A DNA stretch of 64,000 nucleotides from Lentibacillus juripiscarius JCM 12147 (lineage in GTDB: Bacteria > Bacillota > Bacilli > Bacillales_D > Amphibacillaceae): positions 1 through 64,000 of the forward strand of contig BBCA01000007.1 of assembly GCA_001311805.1 (NCBI GenBank). The letters run 5' to 3'. This document shows, piece after piece, positions 41,437 to 51,373 of this stretch. Positions within the stretch are counted from its first letter, which is position 1. Every line of letters starts with the position of its first letter. The notes beneath the pieces are model-generated. The model made no database searches, was not told where the DNA came from, and worked only from the letters and a program-made list of their open reading frames with translations. The position numbers and the translations under genes are program-made.

Positions 41437-41998
41437 TTGGAGAAAATAAAGCTGCCCACAGCACTGCAGCAAACCATCCGCGATCGGCGCGCTGTCAAAA
41501 AGGGCTATAGCGATAAACCGGTTACCGAGGAAACTATAAAAAAAAACTGCTGGAAGATGCAGTCTGGGCACCCACACATGGTATTCGTCAGCCATGGCGG
41601 TTTATATTCGTTGGCCCGGAGCAAAAGGAAAGCTTTGCTGACAAAGTTGCCGCCACGTACCCAGAGGAACGGCAGGAAAATCGCCGAGCGTATCTCCGTG
41701 AGCCAAATGCATTTCTGATTGTTGTCATGGAGGAACCCGCCAGTCAAAAGCAATGGGACGAAAACTTCGGGGCGGCCGCATGCATGATTCAAAACTTCTG
41801 GCTGCTTGCCTGGGAACATAAACTTGGCGTCGTCTGGAAAACCAACCCCCATATTTATGATCCAAATGTTAAAGACATTCTCAACATCGGGGAAGATGAA
41901 AAAATCGTCGGTTTCCTGCACCTCGGCTACTTTGACCAGGCACCCGCCAAAAAGAACGCATACCAGCTGCAGATAAATTCACGACATTTCATGGGTAA
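41437..41998 (+). CDS. Nitroreductase family flavoprotein (frameshifted)
   Basis: FMN-dependent NAD(P)H oxidoreductase of about 187 residues. TTG start after AGGAGGG. KLPTALQQTIRDRRAVKKGYSDKPVTEETIKK then, past an A8 run near 41545, LLEDAVWAPTHGIRQPWRFIFV (FMN site), DENFGAAACMIQNFWLLAWEHKLGVVWKTNP and VGFLHLGYFD. Shifts also near 41700 and 41955. Restored end RIPAADKFTTFHG. YdjA/RutE-like subgroup. Confidence 0.87.
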
Positions 41999-42003
41999 CC
42001 AGA

Positions 42004-42165
42004 ACAAAAGCGCAAGCGCCCGGTTAGCGACGTATGGACTGGACTGAGCCGTATGAGATAAAGGAAACACGATGAGCGTAAGCGAATCGATATTGACTTA
42101 TCGTAAGGAGGTGAAGGAAGTCGCACTAGTCGCTGGGCGCTGGAGCTGGACGTGTCTAGCTCTGT
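42004..42165. repeat. Bacillaceae-type intergenic repeat (AAGCGCCCGG...GCTGGGCGCTGGAGCT)
   Basis: Begins AAAGCGCAAGCGCCCGGTTAGCGAC and ends AGTCGCTGGGCGCTGGAGCTGGACGTGT; the ends are inverted repeats around a variable middle (GATAAAG...CTTATCGTAAGGAGG). I recognise this as a dispersed structured repeat common between genes of bacilli; non-coding. The rest of 41999-42341 holds nothing else clear. Confidence 0.7.
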
Positions 42166-42341
42166 AATATCAGGTATGTAATGACCTAAATTTTATACTT
42201 TCTTATCTCATTAGAAAAACTCAGGCCTAGCCTTTTAGCGAATGCCGAGGTTTCGCTTATAAGGTCATCCATAATTTATACGTTCTGACGTTATAGAAAA
42301 GAGGCTGTTCTCACCAGGAGCAGCCTCTCACCATTACGTAT

Positions 42342-43442
42342 TTAGTCATCCCAAACGGCACTTTTTAATGTACTACTGCGCTGATGCCGGTCGATTGCCA
42401 ACTCAATCAGTCGGTCGATTAGTTCCGGATACGTTACACCGCTAAGCTCCCACAGTTTCGGATACATGCTGATGCGTGTAAACCCGGGCAGTGTGTTGAC
42501 TTCATTCACATATACGTCTCCATCTTCTGTCAGGAAGAAGTCTACCCGGGCAAGCCCTTCACATTCAAGGATCCGAAATGCATCTACCGCCGCCTTTCGT
42601 ACTTTCTCTGTCGCTTCATCTGACAGATCAGCCGGCATTTCAAGTCTGGCACCGGATTCGTCAATATATTTGGATTCATATGAGTAAAATTCTGTACGCG
42701 GCAATATTTCCCCTGGTAACGATGCTTGCGGGTCTTCATTGCCCAGCACCGCACATTCAATTTCTCGCCCGCTCAATGCTTCTTCAATCACCACTTTCTG
42801 ATCATATTGAAATGCTTCAGAAATAGCCTTCTCAAACGCTTCCCGTATGGATACCTTGCTTACACCAACGGAAGACCCCTGGTTTGCAGGTTTAATGAAC
42901 ATCGGCACACCTAATTCCGCCTTGGCCTTATCGAAATCAATATGCTGCTTTTCCGCTCGTGAATAAGTGAGTCCTTTTGCAACATTCAGCCCGGCAGCCT
43001 GGAGCAGCCGTTTGGCAATATCTTTATCCATGCAGACCGCTGACCCCAATACACCTGTACCAACAAATGGGAGATTAGCAAGGCGCATCATGCCCTGCAG
43101 ACTGCCATCCTCGCCCAGTGTTCCATGAACGATCGGAAACACAGCATCAAGCTGATTCATCACACCGGCATCTGCAGCGCGAATCAGCTGATGGTCTTTC
43201 TGTCCGGGTACCATAGCAACCATCTCGTCCGATTTGTTCAGCCGGATAGATTTCGGGTCTTCGGCATTGATCAAATACGAGGACTGGTCGTTTATATGCC
43301 ACTTCCCCTGCTTATCAATCCCAATCAGAACAACATCATATTTATCTTTATCAATCGCATCGACTATGTTTTTCGCCGATTGCAGTGAAACTTCATGTTC
43401 AGCAGATTTCCCGCCAAAATAATTCCAACCGTTTTTCGGCAT
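42342..43442 (-). CDS. ddl: D-alanine-D-alanine ligase (two compensating indels at N terminus)
   Basis: Makes D-Ala-D-Ala for peptidoglycan. GGKSAEHEVSLQSAKNIVDAI, VFPIVHGTLGEDGSLQGMMRLANLPFVGTGVLGSAVCMDKD, PMFIKPANQGSSVGVSKV (ATP-grasp) and VNEVNTLPGFTRISMYPKLW are all present. The written N terminus MPKNGWNYFGG becomes the expected MPKTVGIIFGG if one A is removed and one T added within 25 bases. Otherwise intact, 366 residues. Confidence 0.94.
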   Translation of the reverse strand: MPKNGWNYFGGKSAEHEVSLQSAKNIVDAIDKDKYDVVLIGIDKQGKWHINDQSSYLINAEDPKSIRLNKSDEMVAMVPGQKDHQLIRAADAGVMNQLDAVFPIVHGTLGEDGSLQGMMRLANLPFVGTGVLGSAVCMDKDIAKRLLQAAGLNVAKGLTYSRAEKQHIDFDKAKAELGVPMFIKPANQGSSVGVSKVSIREAFEKAISEAFQYDQKVVIEEALSGREIECAVLGNEDPQASLPGEILPRTEFYSYESKYIDESGARLEMPADLSDEATEKVRKAAVDAFRILECEGLARVDFFLTEDGDVYVNEVNTLPGFTRISMYPKLWELSGVTYPELIDRLIELAIDRHQRSSTLKSAVWDD

Positions 43443-43576
43443 TCTCAGAACCCCTTTGCAAATGTATATATCTAAAATAGCATATAAAGGCTTGTTTAAT
43501 ACAGGAAAAATTAATTCACGCAGCTAAAATGCCGGCTTGGCCGTGGATTCGATAAAACCTTCTATACAAAAGTATC

Positions 43577-43605
43577 TTGACAAATGGTAAAAACACGCTT
43601 ATGAT
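43577..43605 (+). promoter_or_regulatory. Sigma-A promoter of trp operon
   Basis: Consensus -35 TTGACA (43577-43582), 17-bp spacer, -10 TATGAT (43600-43605), directly before the first T-box. Confidence 0.88.
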
Positions 43606-43627
43606 AGTTATCAAACATTTTTAAAAA

Positions 43628-43898
43628 TGAAGCGTTGACGAAGAGAAGTAACCTGTTGTTATTCAGAAGAGAGCCGGTGGCTGGTGTGAACCGGTGGATA
43701 AGGCAGGCGAATGGACTTCCGAGCTTCCGGACCGAACCGATTTTTGCAGTAGGCTCCGGCGACGTGATCCCATCGTTACACGGGTCGCATATGAAACATA
43801 TCCATGTTTCGTATGGTCGGAGTGAGCTGTTATACAGCTAACAAAGGTGGCACCACGGGTTTCCTGTCCTTTTAGAAGGATGGGGAGCCCTTTTATTT
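43628..43898 (+). promoter_or_regulatory. Trp T-box riboswitch 1
   Basis: Specifier segment GCGAATGGACTTCC with TGG (Trp) at 43712-43714. T-box AAAGGTGGCACCACGGG at 43843-43859, followed by a terminator-like GGGTTTCCTGTCCTT/AAGGATGGGGAGCCC and a TTTTATTTT tract. Confidence 0.9.
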
Positions 43899-43902
43899 TC
43901 AT

Positions 43903-44222
43903 GATCAACAACCGAATACATAAAATCGCTGAGCAAGAGAAGTAAGCTTTCTTGAAGCGTTCCAGAGAGCCGGCGGCGGTGAGAAGCCGGTACGCGGATA
44001 ATTGCTGAATGGACTTGCGAGAGGTTTCCTGAATGACAGTACGGAAACACGGAGATCCGCCGTTATACGGATAAGATATCGGATGAAAAGCGCACCTGGC
44101 AACATCGCTTTGCATTCCCGTATCTGAACGAGATGGAGGTATATCGTTATCTCCAAAAGAGGTGGCACCGCGGTCACAATCGTCCTCTAAAAACACATTC
44201 CCCATGTGTTTTTAGAGGATTA
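43903..44222 (+). promoter_or_regulatory. Trp T-box riboswitch 2
   Basis: Second, independent leader: GCTGAATGGACTTGCG with TGG at 44010-44012, T-box AGAGGTGGCACCGCGGTC at about 44158-44174, then hairpin CCTCTAAAAACACA/TGTGTTTTTAGAGG (44186-44220). Same specifier context as copy 1, diverged elsewhere. Confidence 0.9.
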
Positions 44223-44226
44223 TTGG

Positions 44227-44521
44227 GGCTGTTTTCTACAAGAGTGTTGCTTTTTGAATAAGTTTTAATTAAAGCTTCGCACAAAGAAGCCCGTATACAC
44301 GTAGACTCCAGCGGGACAGCGAGACAGACCAAGACCCCACAGTGAGCGGTTTTTGCGAACGAGGAGGCTTGGCGCGAGCCCGCGGAAAGCGACGAGCGAA
44401 ACTTCCACCGAGTAAGCTACGAGTTGCGAGGAGTGTTAGCTTCACCGAAAAAGCTTGCAACACGACGAGCACGTGTATACGGGTTGCGGGCCAGATAACG
44501 ACAATGTTTACGAAAACAGCC
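44227..44521. repeat. MITE-like inverted-repeat element between trp leader and trpE
   Basis: Ends GGCTGTTTTC (44227-44236) and GAAAACAGCC (44512-44521), with further partial pairing inward (CAAGAGTGTTGC / ACAATGTTTACG). The middle has GTAGACTCCAGCGGGACAGC and CCCGCGGAAAGCGACGAGCG, a motif set I recognise from dispersed intergenic repeats of bacilli. No gene inside. Confidence 0.7.
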
Positions 44522-44569
44522 TTTACTTATGTGTGAACAACCGCTTTATGTGAAAGGAGTCTTTAACTA

Positions 44570-45970
44570 ATGAAAACAAAAACACTGCCCTTCAAGTACA
44601 TCAAACAAAACGCTGACACACTGACACCCATTGGAATATACAAAAACCTTCAAGGTACGAAAAAGTTTTTACTGGAAAGTTCGTTTCAACATGCGGAAAA
44701 GGTAAGTATTCCTTTATCGGGGCTAACCCCTACCAGGAATTCGTCGGCAGCCAAGATGTAACAACCATTTTAAGCCGTGAAAAAGTAACTGTAGAAAAAC
44801 GAAGCGAACCTGTTTTATCGGTCTTACAAGAAGAGTTTCCTAAATTAGACTTCGACCTCCCTTTTCCTTCTTTTGGAGGAGCTGTAGGGTATATTGGATA
44901 CGATGCTATCCGTTCCTATGAAACGATTGGTGATGAGTTACCTGATGATATAGGCATGCCTGATGTTCATTTCATGCTTTATAAAAATATCATTGTTTTT
45001 GACCATCGTGATGAATCGGTTTACCTTGTTGCAACAAACCTGGACCAACAGCCTGAACATATATTAGACGAACGGCTAGCAGATATGAAAAAGGCATTAA
45101 ATTCCATTCCAACAGAAGATCCGGCAATGGACGAAAGTATTCAATTCAAGCCAGAAATGGATAAACAGCACTTTATGCGAAATGTGGAAATAGCAAAAGA
45201 ACATATTAAGCAGGGTGATATCTACCAGGTTGTTTTATCGCAGCGTATGCAAGCTTCATTAACAAGTGATCCTTTTGATTTTTATCGGAAACTGCGGAAG
45301 GAAAATCCATCCCCCTATATGTTTTATATCGACTTTGACGACTATTTACTGTTAGGTGCATCGCCGGAAAGCCTGCTTAAAACGACGGGTCAGGACATTA
45401 TCGCAAATCCGATTGCTGGTACACGCCCTCGTGGTAAAACAAAAGGTGCAGATGAAGCATTCGCCAGTGAACTTCTTGCAGATGAAAAGGAAATTTCAGA
45501 ACACCGAATGTTAGTTGATTTAAGCCGAAATGACCTTGGTCGTGTATGTGAAGTTAATAGTGTTTCAGTTCCAGCTTATATGGAAGTAGAAAAATATCAG
45601 CACGTGATGCACATGGTGTCTGAAGTACACGGCAAATTAGATAATCAATTTTCGAGTATTGACGCGTTAATCGCCTGTTTGCCTGCTGGAACCGTTTCTG
45701 GTGCACCAAAATCGTGCCATGCAAATCATTAATGAATTAGAAGGTGTAAAGCGTGGTGCCTATGGTGGCGGTGTTGGCTATATCAATTTCAATTACGACT
45801 TGAACATTGCACTGACCATTCGATCGCTCGTTGTGAAGAATAATCATGCCTACTTACAAGCAGGTGCAGGTGTTGTATACGATTCAGATCCAGAGGCGGA
45901 ATACAACGAAACATTGCACAAAGCAAAATCATTAATGGAGGTGACAAATGATGATGTTACTCATCGATAA
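44570..45970 (+). CDS. trpE: Anthranilate synthase component I (frameshifted)
   Basis: Converts chorismate to anthranilate with TrpG. Starts LPFKYIKQNADTLTPIGIYKNL. Past a shift near 44702: SFIGANPYQEFVG, FGGAVGYIGYDAIRSYE. Catalytic domain: KEHIKQGDIYQVVLSQRM, SPYMFYIDFDDYLLLGASPESLL, NPIAGTRPRGKTKG, EHRMLVDLSRNDLGRVCE and LPAGTVSGAPK. A second shift near 45713, then RAMQIINELEGVKRGAYGGGVGYI. About 466 residues. Strong AAAGGAG. Overlaps trpG by 23 bases. Confidence 0.94.
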
Positions 45971-46550
45971 TTATGATTCATTTACGTACAACATCTATCA
46001 GTACGTTGCAAGCAAAGGAATTGAGGTGAAAGTTATCCGAAATGACGAACTTACTATTAATCGTATTTCGGAATTAAACCCAGAGGCAATCATCCTGTCA
46101 CCCGGTCCCGGAACGCCGGAGAAAGCTGGTATCTGTCCGGAGATTGTTAAGTCCTTTCACAAAACAATTCCGATTCTTGGAATTTGCCTGGGTCACCAGA
46201 TTATTGCCAGTGCATTGGGCGCCTCAATCACGGAAGCAAAGACCATTAAACATGGTAAAACATCATTGATTACACACAATGGACACGGGCTATTCAGTTA
46301 CCTCCCGCAACCGCTTGACGTCATGCGGTATCACTCGCTGGTAATTGACCGGACAACACTGCCGAATGAACTAAAAGTTGTTGCTTCATCGCTTGAGGAT
46401 AACGAAATAATGGCCATTAAACACCGGCAATACCCTGTCTATGGAATACAGTTTCATCCTGAGTCTATAGGCACAGCCACTGGCAGAAAAATGATTCATA
46501 ACTTTTTAGAAGAAATCGGAAAGGAGTCTTATTATGAAAAGTTATCTTGA
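45948..46550 (+). CDS. trpG: Anthranilate synthase component II, glutamine amidotransferase
   Basis: Provides ammonia to TrpE. Intact, about 200 residues. MLLIDNYDSFTYNIYQYV start, LSPGPGTPEKAG, nucleophile Cys in ILGICLGHQIIAS, and the His/Glu pair in YGIQFHPESIGTATG. The start may be either of two or three Met codons. It is inside the trp operon, unlike B. subtilis, where the amidotransferase gene is shared with folate synthesis. Confidence 0.94.
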   Translation: MMMLLIDNYDSFTYNIYQYVASKGIEVKVIRNDELTINRISELNPEAIILSPGPGTPEKAGICPEIVKSFHKTIPILGICLGHQIIASALGASITEAKTIKHGKTSLITHNGHGLFSYLPQPLDVMRYHSLVIDRTTLPNELKVVASSLEDNEIMAIKHRQYPVYGIQFHPESIGTATGRKMIHNFLEEIGKESYYEKLS

Positions 46551-47558
46551 AAAACTGATGAACCGGGAAAGCCTGACATTGGAAGAAATGAAACAAGCGG
46601 CGGCAACATCTTTTTCCGAGCAGACTACCGAAAGTGAACTCGCCTCATTCCTGACTGCTTTACGGGTCAAAGGAGAAACACCTGAGGAAATCGCCGGCCT
46701 TGCCGAAATTATTCGTTCACAATCCGCCCAGACAACCGACATACCAATTCCGCTATGGATAATTGCGGCACAGGTGGTGATGGTTCCCACAGTTTCAATA
46801 TCAGCACAACAGCCGCATTTGTCCTGGCCGGCGCAGGAGCCACTGTCGCCAAACACGGCAACCGCAGCATCTCAAGTCGAACGGGAAGCGCGGATGTGCT
46901 GGAGCACTTGGGCGTTTCCTTATCCTTCACTAAAGAACATGTCGAGAAGATGCTTACGGAAAACAATATTGCATTTCTGTTTGCGCCAAATGTACACCCC
47001 GCCATGAAGCGGTTTATGAGCGTCCGAAAAAACATAGGTATCCCGACCATATTCAATCTGATTGGACCTCTTACAAATCCGGTCGCCCTTGACACCCAGC
47101 TACTTGGGGTCTATCGGCGAGATATACTCCCACTGCTTGCACAAACATTGCACCAGCTGGGACGAAAGCGGGCACTTGTTATCAATGGTGCGGGACATAT
47201 GGACGAAGGTTCTCTCGCAGGTGAGAACCATATCGCGCTGCTTGAGGAAGGCAGCGTCACCTCCTTTACACTTAACCCGGATGAAGTGAATTTACCGGTA
47301 TATGACAATGATGCAATCAAAGGCGGCAATGCCAAAGACAATGCCCGCATCTTAGTGGACGTCTTGAGCGGAAAACACGGCGCCCACCGCGATACCGTCC
47401 TTTTCAATGCAGGACTTGGACTGTTCGCGAATGGCACTGCTGAATCCATTCGGGATGGCATCAGAGTAGCTGAAGAAAGCATTGACAGCGGAGCCGCCAT
47501 GGAAAAACTCGAGCGGCTGACCGATTACAGCAAAAAGGTATCAAGTGAGGTGATATAA
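46534..47558 (+). CDS. trpD: Anthranilate phosphoribosyltransferase (frameshifted)
   Basis: Joins anthranilate and PRPP. MKSYLEKLMNRESLTLEEM start overlaps trpG. Past a shift near 46770: DNCGTGGDGSHSFNISTTAAFVLAGAGATVAKHGNRSISSRTGSADVLEHLG, with the CGTGGD and KHGNR PRPP-site motifs. NLIGPLTNPV and INGAGHMDEG follow. About 340 residues. Confidence 0.93.
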
Positions 47559-47559
47559 C

Positions 47560-48360
47560 ATGACTATTTTAGACCGGATTCTCCGTGAAAAAGAAAAAGA
47601 AATTGCACTGCTGAAAGAACAGTCGTTCAATAATAGCATGAATGAATCAAAGCCTGCGGTTAAAGCGGTGCAGTCTTTCCGCAACGCAGAGCATATGAAT
47701 GTCATCGCAGAAATCAAACGGTCCTCCCCCTCCAAAGGGAAAATAGCTATGATGGTTGACCCCGTGAAACAGGCGAAGTTGTATGAAGCAAGCGGAGCCG
47801 ATGCCATATCTGTTCTGACAGACGAAACTTTTTTCAATGGATCGATGGATGATTTGCAGGCAGTTCAGAAGGCGGTGGATCTGCCAATTCTCTGCAAAGA
47901 TTTTTTCCTGGATGAAGTTCAGATTGATCGTGCCAAGGCTGCAGGCGCATCGATTATTTTATTAATTGCTGCTGCCATGTCCGCGGCCAAATTGAAAGAT
48001 CTGTATCAATATGCATCCGACCAAGGACTCGAGGTACTGTGTGAAGTGCACAACGAACGTGAGATGGAAACAGCGATCGATATAGGAGCGGCTATCATCG
48101 GTATCAATAACCGGGACCTGAAAACATTCAAGGTCGACCTGTCCACCACCCGGCACTTAGCAGCCATGGTGAGTGACCCAGACACAGTCCTGATCAGCGA
48201 AAGCGGCATGCAGACTTGTGAGGACGCTTCTCAGGCGAGCAAAAATGGTGCACATGGCATCCTTGTCGGGGAGACATTAATGCGTTCCAGTGATGTGACT
48301 GCACTGATCAGCTCACTAAAAGTTCCTTTGAAAGAAGGAGGATTCCCAAATGCTCGTTAA
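47560..48360 (+). CDS. trpC: Indole-3-glycerol phosphate synthase
   Basis: Intact 266-residue barrel enzyme. VIAEIKRSSPSKGKIA, ADAISVLTDETFFNGSMDDL, LPILCKDFFLDEVQIDRAKAAGASIILLI, GINNRDLKTFKVDLSTT and LISESGMQTCEDA hold the catalytic Glu and Lys residues. One base separates it from the trpD stop; it overlaps trpF by 11 bases. Confidence 0.95.
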   Translation: MTILDRILREKEKEIALLKEQSFNNSMNESKPAVKAVQSFRNAEHMNVIAEIKRSSPSKGKIAMMVDPVKQAKLYEASGADAISVLTDETFFNGSMDDLQAVQKAVDLPILCKDFFLDEVQIDRAKAAGASIILLIAAAMSAAKLKDLYQYASDQGLEVLCEVHNEREMETAIDIGAAIIGINNRDLKTFKVDLSTTRHLAAMVSDPDTVLISESGMQTCEDASQASKNGAHGILVGETLMRSSDVTALISSLKVPLKEGGFPNAR

Positions 48361-48953
48361 AATTTGTGGGATTACTACCATGGAAGGTGCACAAGTGGCC
48401 ATCCAAGCGGGCACTGACTTTATCGGTTTTGTTTTTGCACCAAGCAAACGGCAGATTACACCGGAAAAAGCAGCCGGAATAAGTGCTGCCCTCCCTTCGT
48501 CCGTTAAAAAAGTTGGTGTGTTTGTAAACGAATCAACCGATACCATCGCAAAGATCGCAGGGAAAGTCGGATTAGACTACATCCAGCTTCATGGTGATGA
48601 ATCCTCCGCCTTTGCCGAACAGCTGTCCTACCCGGTCATCAAGGCCTTTCCAATGACCGGGGAAGGCACCGCGGAATTGGAGTCCTATCCATGCACGTAC
48701 TGCCTGACCGACAGTTCAACCGGTCCCAATCGCGGGGGTAATGGAACTTCATTCGACTGGAATCAGCTGAGAGACACCTCCCATCGGCAGCAAATTATAT
48801 TGGCTGGTGGGCTGAACCCAGCCAATGTCCAGTCAGCGATCGCCATTACGAATCCCGGCGGTGTCGATGTATCAAGTGGTGTGGAGACCGATGGCAAAAA
48901 AAGACCCAGAAAAGATACGCCAATTTATTACCAATGCAAAGATGAAAGGATGA
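48350..48953 (+). CDS. trpF: Phosphoribosylanthranilate isomerase (frameshifted at end)
   Basis: MLVKICGITTMEGAQVAIQAGTDFIGFVFAPSKRQ carries the catalytic Cys 5 (KICG). VGVFVNESTDTI, LDYIQLHGDES, LAGGLNPANVQSAI and GVDVSSGVETDG follow, the last with the catalytic Asp. An A7 run near 48897 should have six; corrected, the end reads KDPEKIRQFITNAKMKG and stops at 48953. About 200 residues. Confidence 0.93.
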
Positions 48954-48958
48954 TTGAA

Positions 48959-50156
48959 ATGACAACCTACACATTTCCCGATAAAAAGGAAGATATGGAA
49001 ATTTTGGCGGCAGATTTGTACCGGAGTTACTGATGCCGGCACTGCTGGAATTAGAGGAATATTACGAAGCGGCAATGAAAGACCCGGACTTCCAATCAGA
49101 ATTGAACTATTATTTGGAAACCTATGTCGGACGGGAAACACCGCTCTTTCACGCAGCGAACTTGTCCAAAGATCTGGGTGGTCCTTCCATTTATCTTAAA
49201 CGGGAGGATCTGAACCATACCGGCGCCCATAAAATCAACAATACCATTGGCCAAGCCTTGCTTACTTGCCGAATGGGTAAAAAGAAAGTCGTCGCCGAGA
49301 CTGGTGCAGGCCAGCACGGTGTTGCGACTGCTACGGTTGTGCACTGCTCGGACTTGAGTGTATTGTGTTCATGGGGGAAGAAGATATCCGCCGGCAAAAA
49401 TTGAATGTTTTCCGGATGGAATTGCTCGGTGCAGAAGTGCGTAGTGTAGAACATGGAAGCGGAACATTAAAAGATGCGGTCAACGAAGCACTGCGTTATT
49501 GGGTTAGCAATGTGACCGATACCCATTATATTATCGGTTCGGTTGTGGGACCACACCCGTTTCCGAAAATTGTGCGTGATTTTCAATCCGTAATTGGTAA
49601 GGAAACGAAGAGACAGTACCAGGAGAAAACAGGTGAACTGCCAGATGCTGTTGTCGCCTCTGTTGGCGGCGGCAGTAACGCTATGGGGATGTTCCACCCA
49701 TTTATCCAGGATGAGCATGTCACGCTTTATGGCGTGGAAGCAGGTGGAAGCGGTGTCGAAACAAATCAGCATGCCGCCACCCTGACTGCCGGAAGCACAG
49801 GTGCCTGCACGGAACTATGACCCATTTGCTACAGGATGAACATGGCCAGATTGAAGAAGCCACCTCCATTTCGGCAGGTCTCGATTATCCCGGTGTCGGC
49901 CCTGAGCACAGCCACTTACACGACATAAATCGTGTCACCTATACATCGGTAACAGATCAGGAAGCAATCGACGCATTCAAACTGCTATCACGTACAGAAG
50001 GAATTATACCGGCTTTAGAAAGCGCCCACGCAGTAGCTTATGCGGCCAAATTGGCGAAAGCAATGCTACCATCGAATCCATGGTTATTTGCTTATCTGCC
50101 GCGGCGATAAAGACGTTGAATCAGTTCAGGATGTACTCGGGAGGGAATGCAAATGA
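48959..50156 (+). CDS. trpB: Tryptophan synthase beta subunit (multiple frameshifts)
   Basis: PLP enzyme joining indole and serine. [10 protein letters not shown] then, past a shift near 48990, [52 protein letters not shown] holds the PLP Lys. After a shift near 49340: [44 protein letters not shown]. Shifts near 49810 and 50085. [16 protein letters not shown] and [13 protein letters not shown] follow. Restored end [17 protein letters not shown] at 50156, overlapping trpA by four bases. About 400 residues. Confidence 0.93.
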
Positions 50157-50908
50157 GTAATAACAAACTAGCGGAAGCTTTACAGGCAAAACGCGCAGCA
50201 GGTGAAAACATTATTGTCCCATACATTATGGCTGGCGATGGTGGATTGGATATACTTGAAGAACGACTCACCTTTTTACAGGAATGCGGGGCAGCGGCTG
50301 TCGAACTCGGCATCCCTTTTTCTGATCCTGTTGCAGATGGCCCAACCATTCAGAATGCCGGAAAACGATCCAGGGAAAATGGAACAACACTTAAAAGCGT
50401 ACTGGAAAGATTAGCAAGTTTTAAAGAAAAACGGTCGATTCCTGTTATTCTGATGACCTATTTTAATCCCATTTACACGTATGGTGTGGAGAAATTTGCG
50501 ACCGACAGTGCTAACGCGGGTGTAACTGGTGTTATAATCCCTGATCTGCCCTTGGAGGAAGAGCCAGTCATCATGGATTACTTACAGGAACATTCGATTT
50601 CATCGATCCACCTTGCTGCCATGACTAGCCCGGATGATCGGCTAGCTGAAATCGCCAGGCGAACAGAAGGATTTCTTTATGCCGTTTCGGTTAAGGGGAC
50701 AACCGGCGCCAGAGCGACCCATGAAAGTACCGTTAAAGCCTATTTAGAGAACCTCAAACAAATGACAGATACACCTGTCCTCGCTGGTTTTGGTGTATCT
50801 ACTCCAGAACAGGCACGTGAGCTGGCTTCCCATTGTGATGGTGTGATTATTGGAAGCAGGATTGTTGACCTGTTTCATAAGGGAGAAACAGAGGAAATAA
50901 AAACCTGA
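50153..50908 (+). CDS. trpA: Tryptophan synthase alpha subunit
   Basis: Intact 251-residue barrel that cleaves indole-3-glycerol phosphate and channels indole to TrpB. AAAVELGIPFSDPVADGPTIQNA holds the catalytic Glu and Asp. VILMTYFNPIYTYG, GVIIPDLPLEEE, YAVSVKGTTGAR and PVLAGFGVSTPEQA follow. Start ATG 50153 after GGGAGGGAATGCAA. Last gene of the operon. Confidence 0.95.
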   Translation: MSNNKLAEALQAKRAAGENIIVPYIMAGDGGLDILEERLTFLQECGAAAVELGIPFSDPVADGPTIQNAGKRSRENGTTLKSVLERLASFKEKRSIPVILMTYFNPIYTYGVEKFATDSANAGVTGVIIPDLPLEEEPVIMDYLQEHSISSIHLAAMTSPDDRLAEIARRTEGFLYAVSVKGTTGARATHESTVKAYLENLKQMTDTPVLAGFGVSTPEQARELASHCDGVIIGSRIVDLFHKGETEEIKT

Positions 50909-50932
50909 TTCAGGAAAGCAGATAATCATTTT

Positions 50933-50968
50933 TGTCACTTGCCGGAATACCTTTGGCAAGTGACAATA
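50933..50968 (+). terminator. Terminator of trp operon
   Basis: TTGTCACTTGCC and GGCAAGTGACAA arms, 11-nt loop, TATTT tail. Also between convergent genes. Confidence 0.88.
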
Positions 50969-50971
50969 TTT

Positions 50972-51169
50972 CTAATGCTTTCCCTGCCTTTCTTTGGCAT
51001 TTTCATATTCCTCTTTCGTGATTTCACCTTTTTCATAACGCTTTCTCATTATTTCCAGTGATCCTTTCCTTCTGGTGTTTTTTCCGCCACGAAAACGGAA
51101 AAGGATGACCAACATGACAACCAACACAATAACGGCCAATATTATCCTTATATAACCTTCCACCGTCAT
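50972..51169 (-). CDS. Small SHOCT-domain membrane protein, 65 aa
   Basis: RBS GGAGGTGATTTC. Membrane helix IRIILAVIVLVVMLVILF (residues 7-24), then GSLEIMRKRYEKGEITKEEYENAKE, the SHOCT motif. Function unknown. Confidence 0.82.
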   Translation of the reverse strand: MTVEGYIRIILAVIVLVVMLVILFRFRGGKNTRRKGSLEIMRKRYEKGEITKEEYENAKERQGKH

Positions 51170-51373
51170 GAAATCACCTCCACTTCTACCATTCCCCTGC
51201 GCAAATCAATTTAAGCATAAAGAACTGCCTGGACAGGCTGAGCTGCCAGTATTGCTTTATGCTTCAGCACATGTTTTGAAAAATTTAACATTAATAATTT
51301 GAAACAAATCCATTGAATCCATAAACAAAATGTATTATTATTTTTAAGTGGAATTAAAAATTGCATGCCTCAT

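Noticed and set aside
41999..42341. C-terminal extension of the nitroreductase into the repeat
   Set aside because: The frame into the repeat results from an A-run indel; the restored frame ends at 41998 with a normal C terminus.
43663..44205. 180-residue minus-strand open frame over the trp leader
   Set aside because: Antisense to two T-boxes; no RBS and no recognisable protein motif.
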